From contig NC_052136.2 of the NCBI RefSeq assembly GCF_016086655.4, forward strand, positions 57,342,492-57,406,491: a stretch of DNA of 64,000 bases, in the 5' to 3' direction. The position numbers and the translations under genes were made by a program. The DNA comes from Lepeophtheirus salmonis (lineage: Eukaryota; Arthropoda; Copepoda; Siphonostomatoida; Caligidae). Shown here piece after piece: positions 22,308 to 35,828 of this stretch (within the stretch, counting starts at the first letter, position 1; the number at the start of each line of letters is the position of its first letter). A model generated the notes under the pieces. The model was not told where the DNA came from. It searched no databases and was given only the letters and a program-made list of their open reading frames with translations.

Positions 22308-23504
22308 TTTCACAATTTTTCCACAAAAAGATACAAAGAAAAATGCCCAAATTAGGTTGTAATTGTTAGCTAATTATTATCAACTATGGAAGTATTGATC
22401 AATAGTTGTTGGGAATTATTCACTGCTTCATAACAAAAGTTCATTCAAATTTAACCGACTAACATTCAAAAAATCTGATTAATAGATAAAAAACAGAAAA
22501 ATCTAAGCTGTCATAAAGTGTCATGTTTTCAGGTTAATTAGTTAAGTCAATAAGAAATAACTTGTAGGCTGTTTTTATCATTTCTTTAAAGCGAAGTAAC
22601 TTCTATATAAATGTTTTAATAAGTCAAGTTGTAAAAAACCATGAACATACCATTACATATATCCACAGAAAATGATTAAATAGGCTTACGTGTAGAAAAG
22701 TTTTTAGCTAATAATTAGGTACTTTACTAACACAAACAATGTAAATTTACTATTTTTCCTCGTGAATAGGGGATTTATTGTCTCTTTTACTGCTTAAAAT
22801 GAAATTGTATGGAGGGTGGTTAGTTAAATGTCGAGTTCCTCATGATATGACGTTTTTAGGTTGTTTGTTGATAGAAAATTTAAAAAAACTGATCTTTTTG
22901 CCACCGTTTTATAACTTTTTTATGGATTTTTTATTACTTTATTAGGCAACAACTTCTCTATTTGACAAAAAAAGCTATTTTAAATTTTATTTTCTGTATA
23001 GTATATTTAAAAATTCTAATTTTTGCTTTAGTCTGTTTTCCTCTAGAATTGTTATTCTGATACAATAAAAAAATTTATTCCTTAAGACAATCGTTTAATG
23101 ATTTGTTTTATTTTAACTATCTCTTATACTTATTTCATAATTCATGTTTCATTTGAATGTACAGATGATTCGTCTCATTAACCATTCAAATACGTAACTT
23201 AGGTTATTTGTGCCAAACTAACGACTACGGCCATTCTACATTGTATGATGAGAATTCATGCCTACTGGTATAAAACTCAATTGACCTACTATTTCAATCT
23301 TTTTTTTTACAAAGGTAACTCATGTTTTCTGCTATTGACAGATTGTTTTCTTTTTGGTGGAGTTGATGCCGATAAAGGCTTTCTCTCTATATAGATATAT
23401 ATATAAAGTGTTTTTCATTCAGAGCGCTTAGAATTGTTTATAAATACAACACAAATTTTGTCAAATTTATTTTTTGAGTACAAATTATAAGCATATACAT
23501 TTAT
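22308..23504. other. Intronic AT-rich sequence, no feature seen
   Basis: No motif or repeat recognised. Confidence 0.5.
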
Positions 23505-24110
23505 ATATGTAAATGAATGTATTCATTGACCACCACGAGCACATTTACAGAAGTCCAATCGCTGAACCCGATTTTCCAATAAATAGATCGATATTGCATC
23601 AATTTTGCTTTCTATATTTTCTCTGAGTTTTCTAAATTCTCCAGCTTATTGGTGTATACCAATTACTTCCCGTGAAATATTAAGAAACACAAAGTACAAA
23701 GAAATATTCTAAAGCTGTTAAATAACATGATTGATATGGCGAATCAACTGATCTATTTCTTCATATAACACGCTCACCAAATTTGCTTTGCAATAAATCG
23801 TTTGCTGTGTGACAAGTGGCATTGTATTGTAGAAGACACATGTTTTACAACTCAATTCTTTGCCATTGAGACAAAAAAATCAGTCACATGGTGCGATAGC
23901 AATTTCCAATTACAGTAACGTGGAAATAATAACCATCAGTTAAAAAATAGGCTCAATTATCCTTCCAGCATGAAGTCCAGACCAATCAATACTTTTTTCT
24001 GGAAGCAATGATTTTTCGTGAAGTACTTGTAGATTGCTGCACGAGTAATAACACATATTTTGCTTATTAACAAAGCCTTGAGCCAAAGAATGAGCTTCAT
24101 CACTATAGAT
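23505..24110 (-). mobile_element. Decayed Tc3/mariner-type transposase, catalytic and C-terminal part
   Basis: On the minus strand the order of motifs is preserved through several frameshifts. A decayed DEAHF-like block (about 24085-24110) comes first, then SNLQVLHEKSLLPEKSIDWS and GLHAGRIIEPIF (about 23945-24050, compare VHEKPLHPxKVTVWCGLxxxGIIGP). Next are VTVNGNCYRTM and a CHTAN-type second motif (about 23805-23815), FGERVI, and an end matching RxDFCxxxRGGHLNE (about 23520-23565). This pattern belongs to an arthropod-wide mariner-superfamily transposase with a GGHLNE C-terminus. The N-terminal DNA-binding domain and terminal repeats are missing. The number of lesions suggests it is among the older relics here. 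Confidence 0.75.
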
Positions 24111-25654
24111 GATTTATGATTAAAGGAATGAAATGTATAATAATTAAGTTTTTGAATGTCAAAGGAAGAAAATTAATATAGTGTTGTTTTTTCCCTTACG
24201 AAAAAAAAAATTGAAGCGTCTCCAATAAAAAACCTTGTCTCTAAATCATTGCATATGTGTCTTTTTAATCAAATATAAATCAATCTTATACATTTATAAT
24301 CCTCTCTTTTTTTTATGTGCCTACATGATGAAAAAAGATTTTCATAAACCTTTCGTGCAACGTATCAATCGTGATTTGTCTTTAAGTTTCACAACAAATC
24401 CGAATGCACTTTAAACAGTTAGATCCTATAGAGTTTAGGAATTCAAAGAGAATATATGTATATAGGTACTATATACGTTTATATTAATTTGTCATAAATT
24501 TAAGCTAACAATTCTGACAGAAATTCATGTTCTACTTAACACAAATAACGAATTTGTTGAAATATCAAAAAGGACATGTAATGAAATAAAGTGTTTAAAG
24601 CTGATAATGTTAGTTGGTTTACTACAAGTTAAATACCAAATGAGTATAATAGGCCTATAGGTATATATATAATTTTGGACACATTTGTTAATTATTTCCT
24701 AAAAAATTAGATTATTGTATTCATTGTAACCGCTGATTAACCTTTAAAATACCAACTGGGTCCACTTGTCCATTTTTTAAGTTTCTTTGTTCTACTTACT
24801 CAACCATAATTTTACGTTTTGTTTATAGCTCTATATAAAAAATCATATACTTTTTTTTTATTTGTAGTCTAATATTATATTCAACAAATAATATACAATG
24901 GACCCAATAAGAACTGATCAACTTATCTACAAAATTTAAAATCTATTATAGAATATGTAGAGTAATAGAAGTTCCCATATTCACTAAGAATATCAAATAA
25001 CTAAGTCAAACTTTTGTTCAAATATACCACACAAACGAATAACAATGTTGCTTCTCCAATGAGTACTTCTGACGAGAAAAACTCCCAAAACTCAATTTAT
25101 TTGTTATTTCAGATATTAATTACTTATTTCATACATACATATCAAGAATTATTGTAACTTGCTATGCAAGACATCTGATTATAAAGCAATGTTTTGTGAT
25201 GAAAATGTAAAAAGAGGCAAAAGAATAAATATGTGTATAATAGATACAGGCAGATCTTTACGTGTAGTAAATTGTCTGGTATTTTAATAATCAAGTAGAT
25301 GAACTACATCATTACAGAACAATAAAGAAATAATTGATGTAATTATACGGCTCAAGTTGTAATACTTTATGAGGTTTACAAGGACAACAAACATTGGCTT
25401 GCTTAGAAGCAAAGACAAGCCGAGTACAAAATTTTCTAAAATAAATCTAATGTTATTTAAATAGTTAAGTAATTTATTACTCTGTATAGCATTATGTCGT
25501 ATGAATTCTAATGCAAGTTTAAATATGTAAATATTGTAATAAATATAAGAAAAAGAAAAATTTACACGAACTTAGCAGATTTACAGGGCAAAACTACATA
25601 CTTTGCAAAAATATAATTATAGTAGTATAGAATATGAGGGACCTTTTCTAAAAA
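24111..25654. other. Intronic AT-rich sequence, no feature seen
   Basis: Nothing recognised on either strand. Confidence 0.5.
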
Positions 25655-25890
25655 ATTAGGAGAAGGGCAGCAATACCATCATGACGTTTTATTAGATCAG
25701 CTACAAGCTAATGTGAGAAAAAGGAAATATAAAAAATAAAAATTCAATATACAGCGAATAAAAAAAACACAGGAATTAATACGATGTCAATTTTATATTT
25801 GACTCTAGATTCAAAACAAACTTACACTAATGAATCCTTCAGAAATCCTCAGTGGTACTCTTTCTTACTCATATAAACGCACATAATTAC
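25655..25890 (+). repeat. Dispersed repeat R1, copy 2 of 4
   Basis: Shares ATCATGACGTTTTATTAGAT and CAGCTACAAGCTAATGTGAG with the start of the copy at 29975, and the later block AAACTTACACTAATGAATCC with its end. More diverged than the others. Confidence 0.5.
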
Positions 25891-28800
25891 TCTTTATATT
25901 TTCATATTTTTCCACATGCTTAGTTATTTTATATGAATTGATACTATTTAATAATAGAAATGCTTCAATATATGAAATTAAATAAACGTAGGTATCATTA
26001 AAATCGAGTTTCCTGATTTATGCTGTTTCTGGACACTCAGTTAATGACTCTTTTAGTTCCATTCAGTAATATTCATAATATATATTTTAGATCAAAATCA
26101 TTGAGTGAAGCGTTTAAGAAATATTTAGGTATCTACATGGTTCAATCCGGATTTAAGTAGTTTATTAAAGATTTGACTTCCACAGAATGGTTTATAAAGT
26201 TTATAATAATGAAGTCAGGTACATTTTAAACAGAAATAGGAGAGAAAAAAATCTTTATAAAATGTATTTATTTTTATTAAATTTCCATATTTTCAGGGGC
26301 CCAGCCTATATCCAACGGAACTACAGCCAAAAGAAATTTCTTTTTTCATAACTCATTCAACTTTAAAAGCATATATATAAGTTTCAATGTGTACATGAAG
26401 ACTATACTTTCTAATTTGCTTACAAGTGTTATAGTAAGCTCCACACGTATATGTATCCTAGATTTTTAAGGATCTAAGGAGTTTTACATAACAACACCAG
26501 ATAAAAAAAAATATTTAAAATTTTTGTTGGTGTCTTCTAATTTGCATTTACTGCAGACACTATTTTGATAAGAGTACACACTCTCACTACCTTGTTCGGA
26601 ACATGGACCAAGCCCAAAAATTTCCTTCTCGCATAACATTGAAACATATTTGAAAAGACAGTACGATTTTTGAATTTATTTTAATCCCAATTTCAAAAAT
26701 CTTTTTTTTATTCATCAATATTAAATTATATACTAGACAAATAATTTTATTTTAAATACATTAATCAAAGCAAAATATACATTAATAACTTAATTATGAA
26801 TACTTCATTTAGAAAAATACTAACATAATAAATATTCTAATATTATTATTAATTATTCTTTTGAGATATGAAGCTATAAAAACATCATTAATTGAATTGG
26901 AACTTTTGATGATGTGTTGACTAATCCTAAATCTTGATTGGTTTTCTATAATTAAAAAAACTCTAGAAATATTTGGAATCATTCAAAAAAAATGAGAGAA
27001 AATAACAATTTTCAATTTTTATAACAGATTTTAAATAGTAAAATTATGAAAAAAACAATTTTGATTCTGTTAAGTATTACATAAATATAGTATATGTGTA
27101 TGGGGTAAATTTAAACTTGTTTTATCATAAATGTAAAGTTATTATTTTCTAATAGTAATAATATTGTTATAGACTATGTATGAAGTCAAAACTCTGACGA
27201 TTTCAATTTTTACTGATGCTTATTTGGAGGTATAGATATGAACTAATAGATTTGTGTTCCCTTGGATTAATTATAACATTATTATAATATTTCTATTAGA
27301 TCAACCCTGCTTTTTTCTCATCTTTATCATCAAAAATTATGGAAACTTTTAATTCACAGAGTGCCATAGACATTATATACATATACCTAAACTGTGTTCT
27401 AGAGCATCGTTTTGGTAACATTTATTCATTTAATTTGCAAACGAAATAAATATCATAATGGGAGTATTCAAGCTTCTGAGAAAAGTGAAAAAGAAGGAAC
27501 TTTAAAAAAAAGTATACACACCATGATCAGAATAACTAGATCATTTTATATATAGAGCTCTTAACTTATAATGATAAAAAAGATTAAAAGTGTAGAAATA
27601 TTCCAAATTTTTGTGATCCTGGATAATCCGTCGGTAGAAAAGATATGATTCGTGACTTTAATTATATTACCTATCAAAATAATATTATTACTGTATAAAT
27701 ATATAAGCATACATACTTTTAATCTCATCTAAGCCTTCGTTTCCTTTTCTATATATGAAATCGACCTAGATAATACCACTTTCATTTTCTAATTACATAT
27801 TTTCATTTCTAAAAATTGAGTTTCATAAAATTGCTTCGTGTTACAATTATATTTACATATTCATTACGACAATCTCAAATATAATCGTACGAGAACTTAT
27901 ATGCAAATGATTTCCAATTAAATTTTACTATTTCTTATTATTAGTTTATTTTAGTAATATTAAAAAAAAATCAAACTTCACTTTCTATTCCTATCTAATA
28001 ATATTACACTATGGAAATAACTTGAAAAAGCTTTAGAATGTATTAAAAATGAAACATAGAGTGAAATTAGGGTCAAACTATACATTAAAAATAGAAATTG
28101 AATGTTGAGAATACTATAAATGTATATTAAATTACTATTTATTTCTTCGTATTTGAGAATAAAATCTTATAATTACGTCTCGGAGGTAGTTCCAAGTAAA
28201 ATACAGAAGAAGAAAAAATAACATAATGTGAGTCATCTATTACAAAATTGGATGATTTTTTAAATCTGTAATCTATGAGATATGGAGACGTAATTGAAAC
28301 CCTCCTCCGGTAAAGATTTGTAGGTATCGCTGGCGTTTCCTTTGTAATTTATAAACCTTGAAATCCCTTCAAATTTTGTATGCACAATTCAGAAGAAGTT
28401 ATACATTTTAAATATACACAAATTTTATAAAAAATGTATTGTACCTAATGTCAATTCTGATCAGCCATAAGAAATTAGTTATAGTTGGCACAGGATGTCA
28501 GGGTCTTGTCCTGAAATGTAAAGTGAAAGATATAAGTAAATTAAACTTATAAATTTTTAATCTTATAAAAAAATTAATATCTAGGATCTTTTTATGTATT
28601 GATCGATGTCTATAATGATTGGTTTTTGATAAATTTACCATTGATTTAGATAACTTTTAATTTGTTCACTTATGCTTTTACATAGTTCCCGGTACCATAT
28701 GACAGTGGTTCCAATTATTTTGTAGTTGAACTTCAAGAATATCTGATTATACAATGTGCGACCTAAAAACTTTCATTTGAGAGTGCATTTTATGCAAATA

Positions 28801-29129
28801 GATGACTTAAAGACCATATAAATTTGCAACCCCCACTTTGGGAACCTCTGCCATATGCAACAACTACAAAGGACACATAAAGTTTTTTTATTTCTAAAAT
28901 ATCCATTTAATGTAGGGGTTGCTTAATGCACCATGAACGTATTCACACAAGTATTTCAAAATAAATAACGGAGGGTGGATTACCATCCGATTTATTCCTA
29001 TTGTAGGCTTATAGACAAGATACACACTATAAAAACACATAGTGAGGATACTACCTACATAAATCTATCATAATATCCTGAGATCTCTTGGTTTACTGTA
29101 TCCATCTTGACATAAAAATGTCTTAATAG
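25891..29129. other. Intronic AT-rich sequence, no feature seen
   Basis: About 3.2 kb. A short less AT-rich patch near 28290-28345 has no exon-like borders. A weak similarity (TACCATATGACAG with TnAGTTGAAnTTCAAGAA nearby) links 28690-28735 to 37015-37075. Confidence 0.45.
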
Positions 29130-29871
29130 TGGCATAAAACACATGCCATATTATCCAGTTGGCGATGGAAGGCCTGGCACCCACTTCAGATGTAGTCCTC
29201 TGTCATAGCGTACCAATGCTTCCTGACAGTAACTTTGAGGGCCTCTGTGTTTGTATGTAGGACACTACAGGCCTTCACTTCTACCTGAAACCAAAAGGTG
29301 TAGTCGGAGCAGTTGGCTTTAGAGATGTATGGGGCTAAAAGTGTCAAAAAATAGTTCAATATAACTCTAAGTACTGTTTTAAAAGAGTCTTTTAACGGAG
29401 GGATGGGTTTCTTTCGTTCCTGGTGTCAAAAGTGGACTCTTCATCCACACAAGGCTCTTTCCACCCACGTTTGAGATAGCTTTCTGGACAATCCTGTGTA
29501 AAATTCAGATAAATCTTGCATAGGGCCTCATGGAGTTGAAGTGATTGCCCTGGTATACATTTTTTAACTCTACTTGGTGCAGTTTTGCCTTTCTGAAAGA
29601 TTCCATTTTCCTCTTCAACGTTACGGACTTGCTGACGGGGTAGACGATGGTTCTGGAGACACCAATGGAAAGTTCGTCGAACATGTTCGAGAGTCATTTT
29701 CTCGACTTGTCCCCCTTCCATATGACCCCCCACCCCAGCAAGAGAGCTCAAGCTTGTTTTCTTTTCTAACTTTTTTATGCTGTTATTTATCGAAATATGA
29801 ATTTATTTCACTCACTCAGGCTTAATTAATTAATAAATTAGTAATTGTTCATATTTCAATGGGCTATCCGG
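29130..29871 (-). mobile_element. Internally deleted Tc1-like element (family F), left end lost
   Basis: The right end read inward is CCGGATAGCCCATTGAAATA (from 29871) with TA at 29872-29873, like the other family-F copies. The minus strand encodes the N-terminal region (MTLEHVRRTFHWCLQNHRLP and RQQVRNVEEE, about 29610-29700, then RGWKEPCVDEESTFDTRNER). It then continues, without the first two catalytic motifs, into the C-terminal part (VKACSVLHTNTEALKVTVRK and YAMTEDYI, about 29190-29290). The left terminal repeat was not found. Same non-autonomous architecture as the 13.3-kb copy. Confidence 0.75.
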
Positions 29872-29974
29872 TACATATATGGGTAGGTATGCATAAAATA
29901 TGACCTGTTACTATTTAAAAATAAATGGAAAGGAAAAAAAAAAGTCATTACATATTAACAAATGGTTCAGAGGA

Positions 29975-30190
29975 GAGTAGCTTAGCTACCATGACGTTTG
30001 TATTAGATAATCTGCAAGAAGCTGTGATAGGATGGGAAAAAAATATAATTTTGTATATTGAAATGATATAGGTCAGAATTACTCCATTGTCATCCAAACA
30101 AGGACTTACACAGATAACTCCTGAGCAAACCCTCATTGTTTTTTGTCGTTTTTTATGAGCACATGCACTACTTACTACTCAACGTTTAGA
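29975..30190 (+). repeat. Dispersed repeat R1, copy 3 of 4
   Basis: TACCATGACGTTTGTATTAG, then CTGCAAGAAGCTGTGA, CAAGGACTTACACAGATAAC and a TTTTTTATGAGCACA block match the other copies in the same order. It begins about 100 bp after the end of the family-F element. Confidence 0.55.
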
Positions 30191-30434
30191 TTTTGCTTCT
30201 CAGGAATGGAATATTAATAATAGAAAAAATAAATCCTCTTCAGATTGTAACTACAAAACGTCCCTTCCACTTTCTAGAGTATATATTATACAACTCTATG
30301 CATACCTATATTAATAGGACCACATGGAATATGTTATTTATTCTTAATATATATTTTAAAAATAATTATTGGGTTTTATTAATCTGATAACGGGTATATA
30401 TATATTTATTATATATATAAATTTTATATATATA

Positions 30435-30868
30435 TCAGGGGCATGGGCAGGGGGTGGGATGTAGAGGATGTAGACTACCCCCCACTCCTACCCCCAAAAA
30501 AATAACTAATTTTTCCTTGTTACTAGAAAATTTAATAAATGATTTTTTTTTTTTCAAAAAATTTAATATTTGAAATTTAGTTTAAACTTTCTAACGTTAT
30601 CTTCAAAAATTTAATTATTTTGTAAACAGTTGTAAATTTTTGAATTAATTTTCCAAAAAAATTAACATTGAAATTGTAATTTTTGAAAAAAAAAAATCCA
30701 AAAATTTAATTTTTTCTCATCAGCTGATATTTTTGAATTTTTTTTTCAGTACACTTAATTTTGTCAATAGCTGTATATTTTTGAATTTTTTTTTCAAAAG
30801 TTTTTACATTTTAATTTTTTTTCGAAATGAACAAAACGTCCACAAGTATATTGCTTCGGACGACCCTG
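30435..30868. repeat. GC-rich head followed by a degenerate T-rich tandem array
   Basis: Begins with GGGGCATGGGCAGGGGGTGG and a C-rich counterpart (CCCCCCACTCCTACCCCC), then about 330 bp of repeated units around TTTTTGAATTTTTTTTTCA with intervening AGCTGTATA- or AGTTGTAAA-like spacers, ending GCTTCGGACGACCCTGATA. The unit length is roughly 50-60 bp but irregular. A TA dinucleotide run (30392-30435) precedes it. Probably a repeat-family member with internal subrepeats; class unknown. Confidence 0.55.
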
Positions 30869-31659
30869 ATAATAATCAAATAGGATGTCAAAGATCTCCT
30901 TTAAGTAAATAAATTATATGTAGCAGTTGCTGTTGTTTTTCTGTAGGAGGAGAAAGAATGAAATGAAAAAAAGGAGTTTAATGTTGTACTAAGATTTATG
31001 TGGACTATTACAATTCATTCTAGTTTTTTGCTGTTTTTTTTTTATTTATAAACATACATGCACATTTATGTATATATTTGTATTATACTTTGGAACAATG
31101 AAACTTTCTATTTTCGAACACACACAAAAGTTGAACATTAATAAAAATAATAAAGAACCTACCAAAAATAACAATCTGTACACAAAGCATTATAAAAAGT
31201 ACTGAGGTATGTAGAAAAATAATAAAACAATAATAATCTGGAACTTGTGAAGAAATCACTGTAATAAAGATTATTGAAACAGGTACCAAATAATAAATGG
31301 TTTTGTTTTTTATTGAGTTATTTCATAATTAGACTTTCAAAAGATAGAAAGAAGAAAAACTTTTGAATGGATAAAGTTGTAAGCAGACTATTGATGTTTA
31401 ATTTGCTTTTCTCAGACAATAAAAATAAAATACAATAGTAACGCTTAAGTGGTTATTAAACTTTTTTAAAGTATATCAGCTGATTAATTTGGCATAAATA
31501 GATAGTTTGGTGCGCTCTTTTCCCATCTTGAAGGATCATACCCCTCTTTTCATCCCAATTTAGTTAAATATAATACTCTAAATTAATTCTTTATGAGGAT
31601 GATGAGAATATCTATTGATGAAAATATTGTGTATTTTGGGCATGTTAAAAAGCTAGGAA
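30869..31659. other. Intronic AT-rich sequence, no feature seen
   Basis: Short low-complexity frames only. Confidence 0.5.
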
Positions 31660-31865
31660 AACAACGTGGTAATCATGACAACTTGAAGAATATTTCAAAG
31701 GAGAATAGGAGAAGGACATAAACAGAGACATTAGCAAGATTTACTGCGATATCGATTCTCAATTCTACTTTAAGTCCAACAAGGACTTACAATTATAACT
31801 CCACCACAAATCTTCCAGGTTACTCTTTGTCTTTTATAAGTACACACAAATTTTCAATCTGGTTT
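31660..31865 (+). repeat. Dispersed repeat R1, copy 4 of 4 (uninterrupted)
   Basis: Contains the full order of blocks (GGAGAATAGGAGAAGGACAT, ATATCGATTCTCAATTCTAC, AAGGACTTACAATTATAACT, GTCTTTTATAAGTACACA) and so defines the insertion in copy 1. Confidence 0.6.
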
Positions 31866-33655
31866 TGAATGAAATAGAGTGTTGTAGGGAAAGAAATTCA
31901 CTGCTCAGGAGTTAAATAGTTATGATATTAGCTGAGGAATAGAAAATTCATTATTCAGATTACTAATTTCACAAAAGTGGGACTGATTTTCATCATTAAA
32001 TCTATCAAAAGATTAAATCATTGTTGATCTGGGGTAAAAATAATATGGCAAACTGGCTTGATTAACTTTTTTTTTTCTTAGACATAGATCTTAAATAATC
32101 TTGTTTTATTTATAAAGAAATTTTAATATAACATACTTAGTTAATAAAACTTCCACCATTTCAAATTACAAAAGAGAGTTTGCGTACCCACTGGTCTACA
32201 TGATTCATAATATACTTTTAGTTGTAATCAACAGATGTTATTCAACACTCATAACTTAATATCTTTGACATTTTTCTTAAATTAAATTTATTGGGTGTAA
32301 TTTGTAAAATATTTCACAATGTTTCTTCCAATAAGAGAGAGAAATAATGAGTCCAGAATCAGTTCGTAATTCCCCAATTCTTCCCAACTAAAGAACTATT
32401 TTATTTATAAATATATATATACAATATTACAATATTCTTATATATATTTTTAGGCTACACACTTTTTTATTTTATTAATATGTGGTATTATGTGACTAGA
32501 TATACTAAAAATATTAATTTTCGCGTAGTTTCAAGGACTGTTAGTGCCTTTTTCATACATACCTATTACACAAACAGCTATCTAAAATAAAAATACTTTA
32601 AAAATTATAAACGAAAAACGCTGTTACAGTCAAATGTCAAAATTGGGTACATATTCGAGGAATTCATAGATTTTGATGTTGGTCTTTCTGTATGAAGGAA
32701 CTAGATATAAAAATATCAAAATTAAAATCCAGAGAGGGTAGAGAGCAACTCAAACATACTTGATTAAATATACAGGCATTGAGATCGAGACAGATAGAGG
32801 GGAGGGGGGGGGGATCATTATTAAATTCAAAATTTTGAAAGGTCCATCGTGCACATGACTAACACATTCATTATCAGAATTAAGATGCCAAACATAAGTA
32901 TGTACCTCTAAAATAACTAACCACTACTTGAAAATGATCAAAAATCCAAATAAGCGCCACTTTTTCATATTTTACTTAATTGGATGTATATATAAGGATA
33001 TTAATTTTTAATTACCTTTATAAGACATAGGGCAAGGGGGTGGAACTGTAGCCCCCTTTTCCATAATTGATAAACTTTTACATTATTATTATATGAAATT
33101 CTTATATGTCAATATTTATTTTCTTTCAAAAAAATTTATCTAAATAGAATTTTTTTGTCTCTTCCAAAGAAATAAACCTCCCTCAAATAAAATCCTGCAG
33201 ACTCTCCTGGGGATGTGGTTTATTACCTCCTTGAGGGATATAAATATTAGAGAATGGGCAGAGAAATTTAAAAAAATGACAAAAATATTTTAAATCCTTG
33301 CGTATCTTGTAGTAACTATAACAATAACTTATCTCCCCCCAAGTGTTCTTTAAAAAAAATGTTTTGAATTATGTTCATATAGGGAAAATTTTATACATTC
33401 AATATTCACAGCTTGTTCATAGGTAGGAAAATTCATAGGGTAAGTATCCTCATCAATGCATAAGGTCTACCAATTTCTTTTATTTCATCAAAATGTAACT
33501 TCTGTCATGGAGCTTAGGCCTAGATACCGATTAGTTTTCTCTTGGTAGACTATTAAACAGATTCTAATATTCTAATACACTATTGCATATTCAGAAGTAG
33601 TGAAGAGTAAGTGGAAGCTACAGATTAGATGACATAAGCCTGCATGCAGTCCCGT
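31866..33655. other. Intronic AT-rich sequence with short G-rich patches
   Basis: A G-run (GGGGAGGGGGGGGGG, about 32800-32814) and a short GC-richer block (33028-33052) stand out. No gene seen. Confidence 0.45.
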
Positions 33656-34110
33656 AAAGAAATCTTGATCGGAGTATGATTTGCATTATTTTATTTGGGC
33701 TTAGTATAGAAAAGACTCCATCAGGTGCATACCTAGACCCACAAATTTCACAAGGACTTCTTTGAAGTACAGGAGTTCCAATATTTATCTGACGAGTGGA
33801 GTGAATAATTGGTTGTTTATTTGAAGTTTCAGGTTAGAAAATCGGTAAGAGGGCTTAAGTAATCCCAAAGAAAAGTAGCTACTCTGGAAAGAAAAATAAA
33901 TACACTATCTATTTAGTCAAATATAACTTTGCTCTATGATTATTATGAATTCTTCGTATAGGTTCCAGGGTTTATGGGCATATCCAGGATCCACCAATTT
34001 GAGACATAAATCAAGGGATTGTCCTGTCACACTTGCATTCTTTCTATCTACATCCATATCTGCCATAAAAGTCTTCAGTATCTGTTATATTTTCAAGTTA
34101 GCCTCCAGTA
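33656..34110 (-). pseudogene. Unrecognised coding-like fragments, two blocks
   Basis: On the minus strand a protein-like block (MADMDVDRKNASVTGQ and SLDLCLKLVDPGYAHKPWNL, about 33935-34060) is followed about 100 bp later by another in a different frame (TPVLQRSPCEICGSRYAPDG, then FSILSPNKIMQIILRSRF, about 33650-33780) containing a CxxC pair. They look more protein-like than any nearby frame. I recognise neither, and there are no convincing splice sites. Most likely a fragment of an unclassified transposon or a processed pseudogene. Confidence 0.3.
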
Positions 34111-35828
34111 TCTACAGACCTTGATTGATTACACTACTGAAGACAAGTGAATAGTTAGATCCAGGCTCCTACTATTTTCAAGCTTTCAATTAAATAACTA
34201 TTCTTATTAAAAAATTAAGGAATATATGCAAATGAGTCAGTTACACGTTAATAAATATATATAGTTATAAAGTTAATCAGACAAATATATATTCACTTTA
34301 TAGCAATATAAAGAAATACCCAAACTTTTTTTTTATCATGAATATTTTTACTGACTATCTAATTTAGTAAATGGGTATAGGTATTTTACGGAAAATACAA
34401 GTCCAGATTTCAATCAGTTTAATCTGTCAAGGACGAGTAATCACTACATATATAAGGAAATTACTTAGTGATATTGACAACTTGGATTGTATGACTATAT
34501 TAAAAAATATATATGTGAAAGAAAATTTTCTGGATAAATATTTAGCCAAAGGATCATTTGGTGTAAAAATTATACCTAAATCTTAAGTGTGTTTGCTTTT
34601 TTTTTTTGTTATAAAAATAATTTAATCCGATGAAAAACGTTTTAAAAAAGTTATTACTTGTTCATCTCTATTATACTAATTTTGAGAGGTTAAGTGTCAT
34701 TTTATGACAATTTTCCTATGTATAACATATAGTCAGCTGTCGATGGGTAAGAAAAACATTGTTATACTCGCTGTCATGAGCACACAAAAAGAGAAGATGA
34801 TTAAATATTATATTAAATGTTTTTTTTTTGTTTGTTGCATATGTGTAACAAAAAGAATTCAAAGGTTAATACATGATATGCAATTGCATATTTTAATTCA
34901 ATTTAAAATATATTATGATAAATAAATATGTATATTTAGAAGGAGAAACTCTTTTTAAAAAAACCCTGAATATTTATGCTTTAAATATATTTGTATAGCG
35001 TAAAAGATGATAATTTTCAAACAAAACTATTAGGAAAGTCTTGTTTTTTAATTTTCTTTTGCATTTTCTCAGAATCGCATAAAAGTATATGTACCTATTT
35101 GAAATCAGCATAAAGTTTTGCTAAAAATAAATTAATTTATATTTCAATTAATGATTTTTTCCATTCTTAAAAGTTGCCTCAAAATCTTTCATATAAATTC
35201 TATACCATTTATAATATCAGATAACTTTATCTTTTTTAAAAAAAAAAAGGATCTAAATTGATGAAGAAATCTTTTTAAGGATCACTCATAAAGAAATGTT
35301 CAAAATTTAGTAACGTGTTTATTTTGAGAAAATATTGCAATCAATTCTTGTTAAAGCATAATAAATCAAGTTAAATGGGCAAATAAATATATGAAATTCC
35401 TTTAACCAAACTGTCATCATACCAAAAATATATCAAGCTATATAACTATTTTGAGTATAAATATTTATAAAATATATTCTTATTGATACAAATATTCGAG
35501 TATGTGTGTATATCAACAATTTATCCTTGGTATATACCGATGCATCAGAATTAAAAAAAAAGAATTATAATGTTTTCAAGTAATAGAACCGATAAGAATT
35601 GCTTTTTTTTTAAGTATCGAAATTGTCTTAATATTGGCACTGATACCTCATAATAATGTATATAATATTAAAAACAAAACATAGACTATTTTTAATTTTA
35701 TTATTTCTAATGGTTATCCAATAAAAGGGGGTGAAAATCAATGTATGGTCTAACTTATGTTTAATTCTAAGGGAGTTTACCTTCTAGATCGATCGGAGAT
35801 TTTTTTTTTCAATTTATAATTTAATATA
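34111..35828. other. Intronic AT-rich sequence, no feature seen
   Basis: The open frames at 34371-34586 and 34704-34925 have AT-driven composition and match nothing known to me. Confidence 0.45.

Noticed and set aside
26090..26160. Possible tRNA (GGTTCAATCC box-B-like sequence)
   Set aside because: No A box or acceptor and anticodon stems can be drawn around it.
32835..32900. AGGTCCATCG as a second copy of the GluCl 68-bp exon (GPA region)
   Set aside because: No acceptor follows and the translation (GPFKILN) does not match the family.
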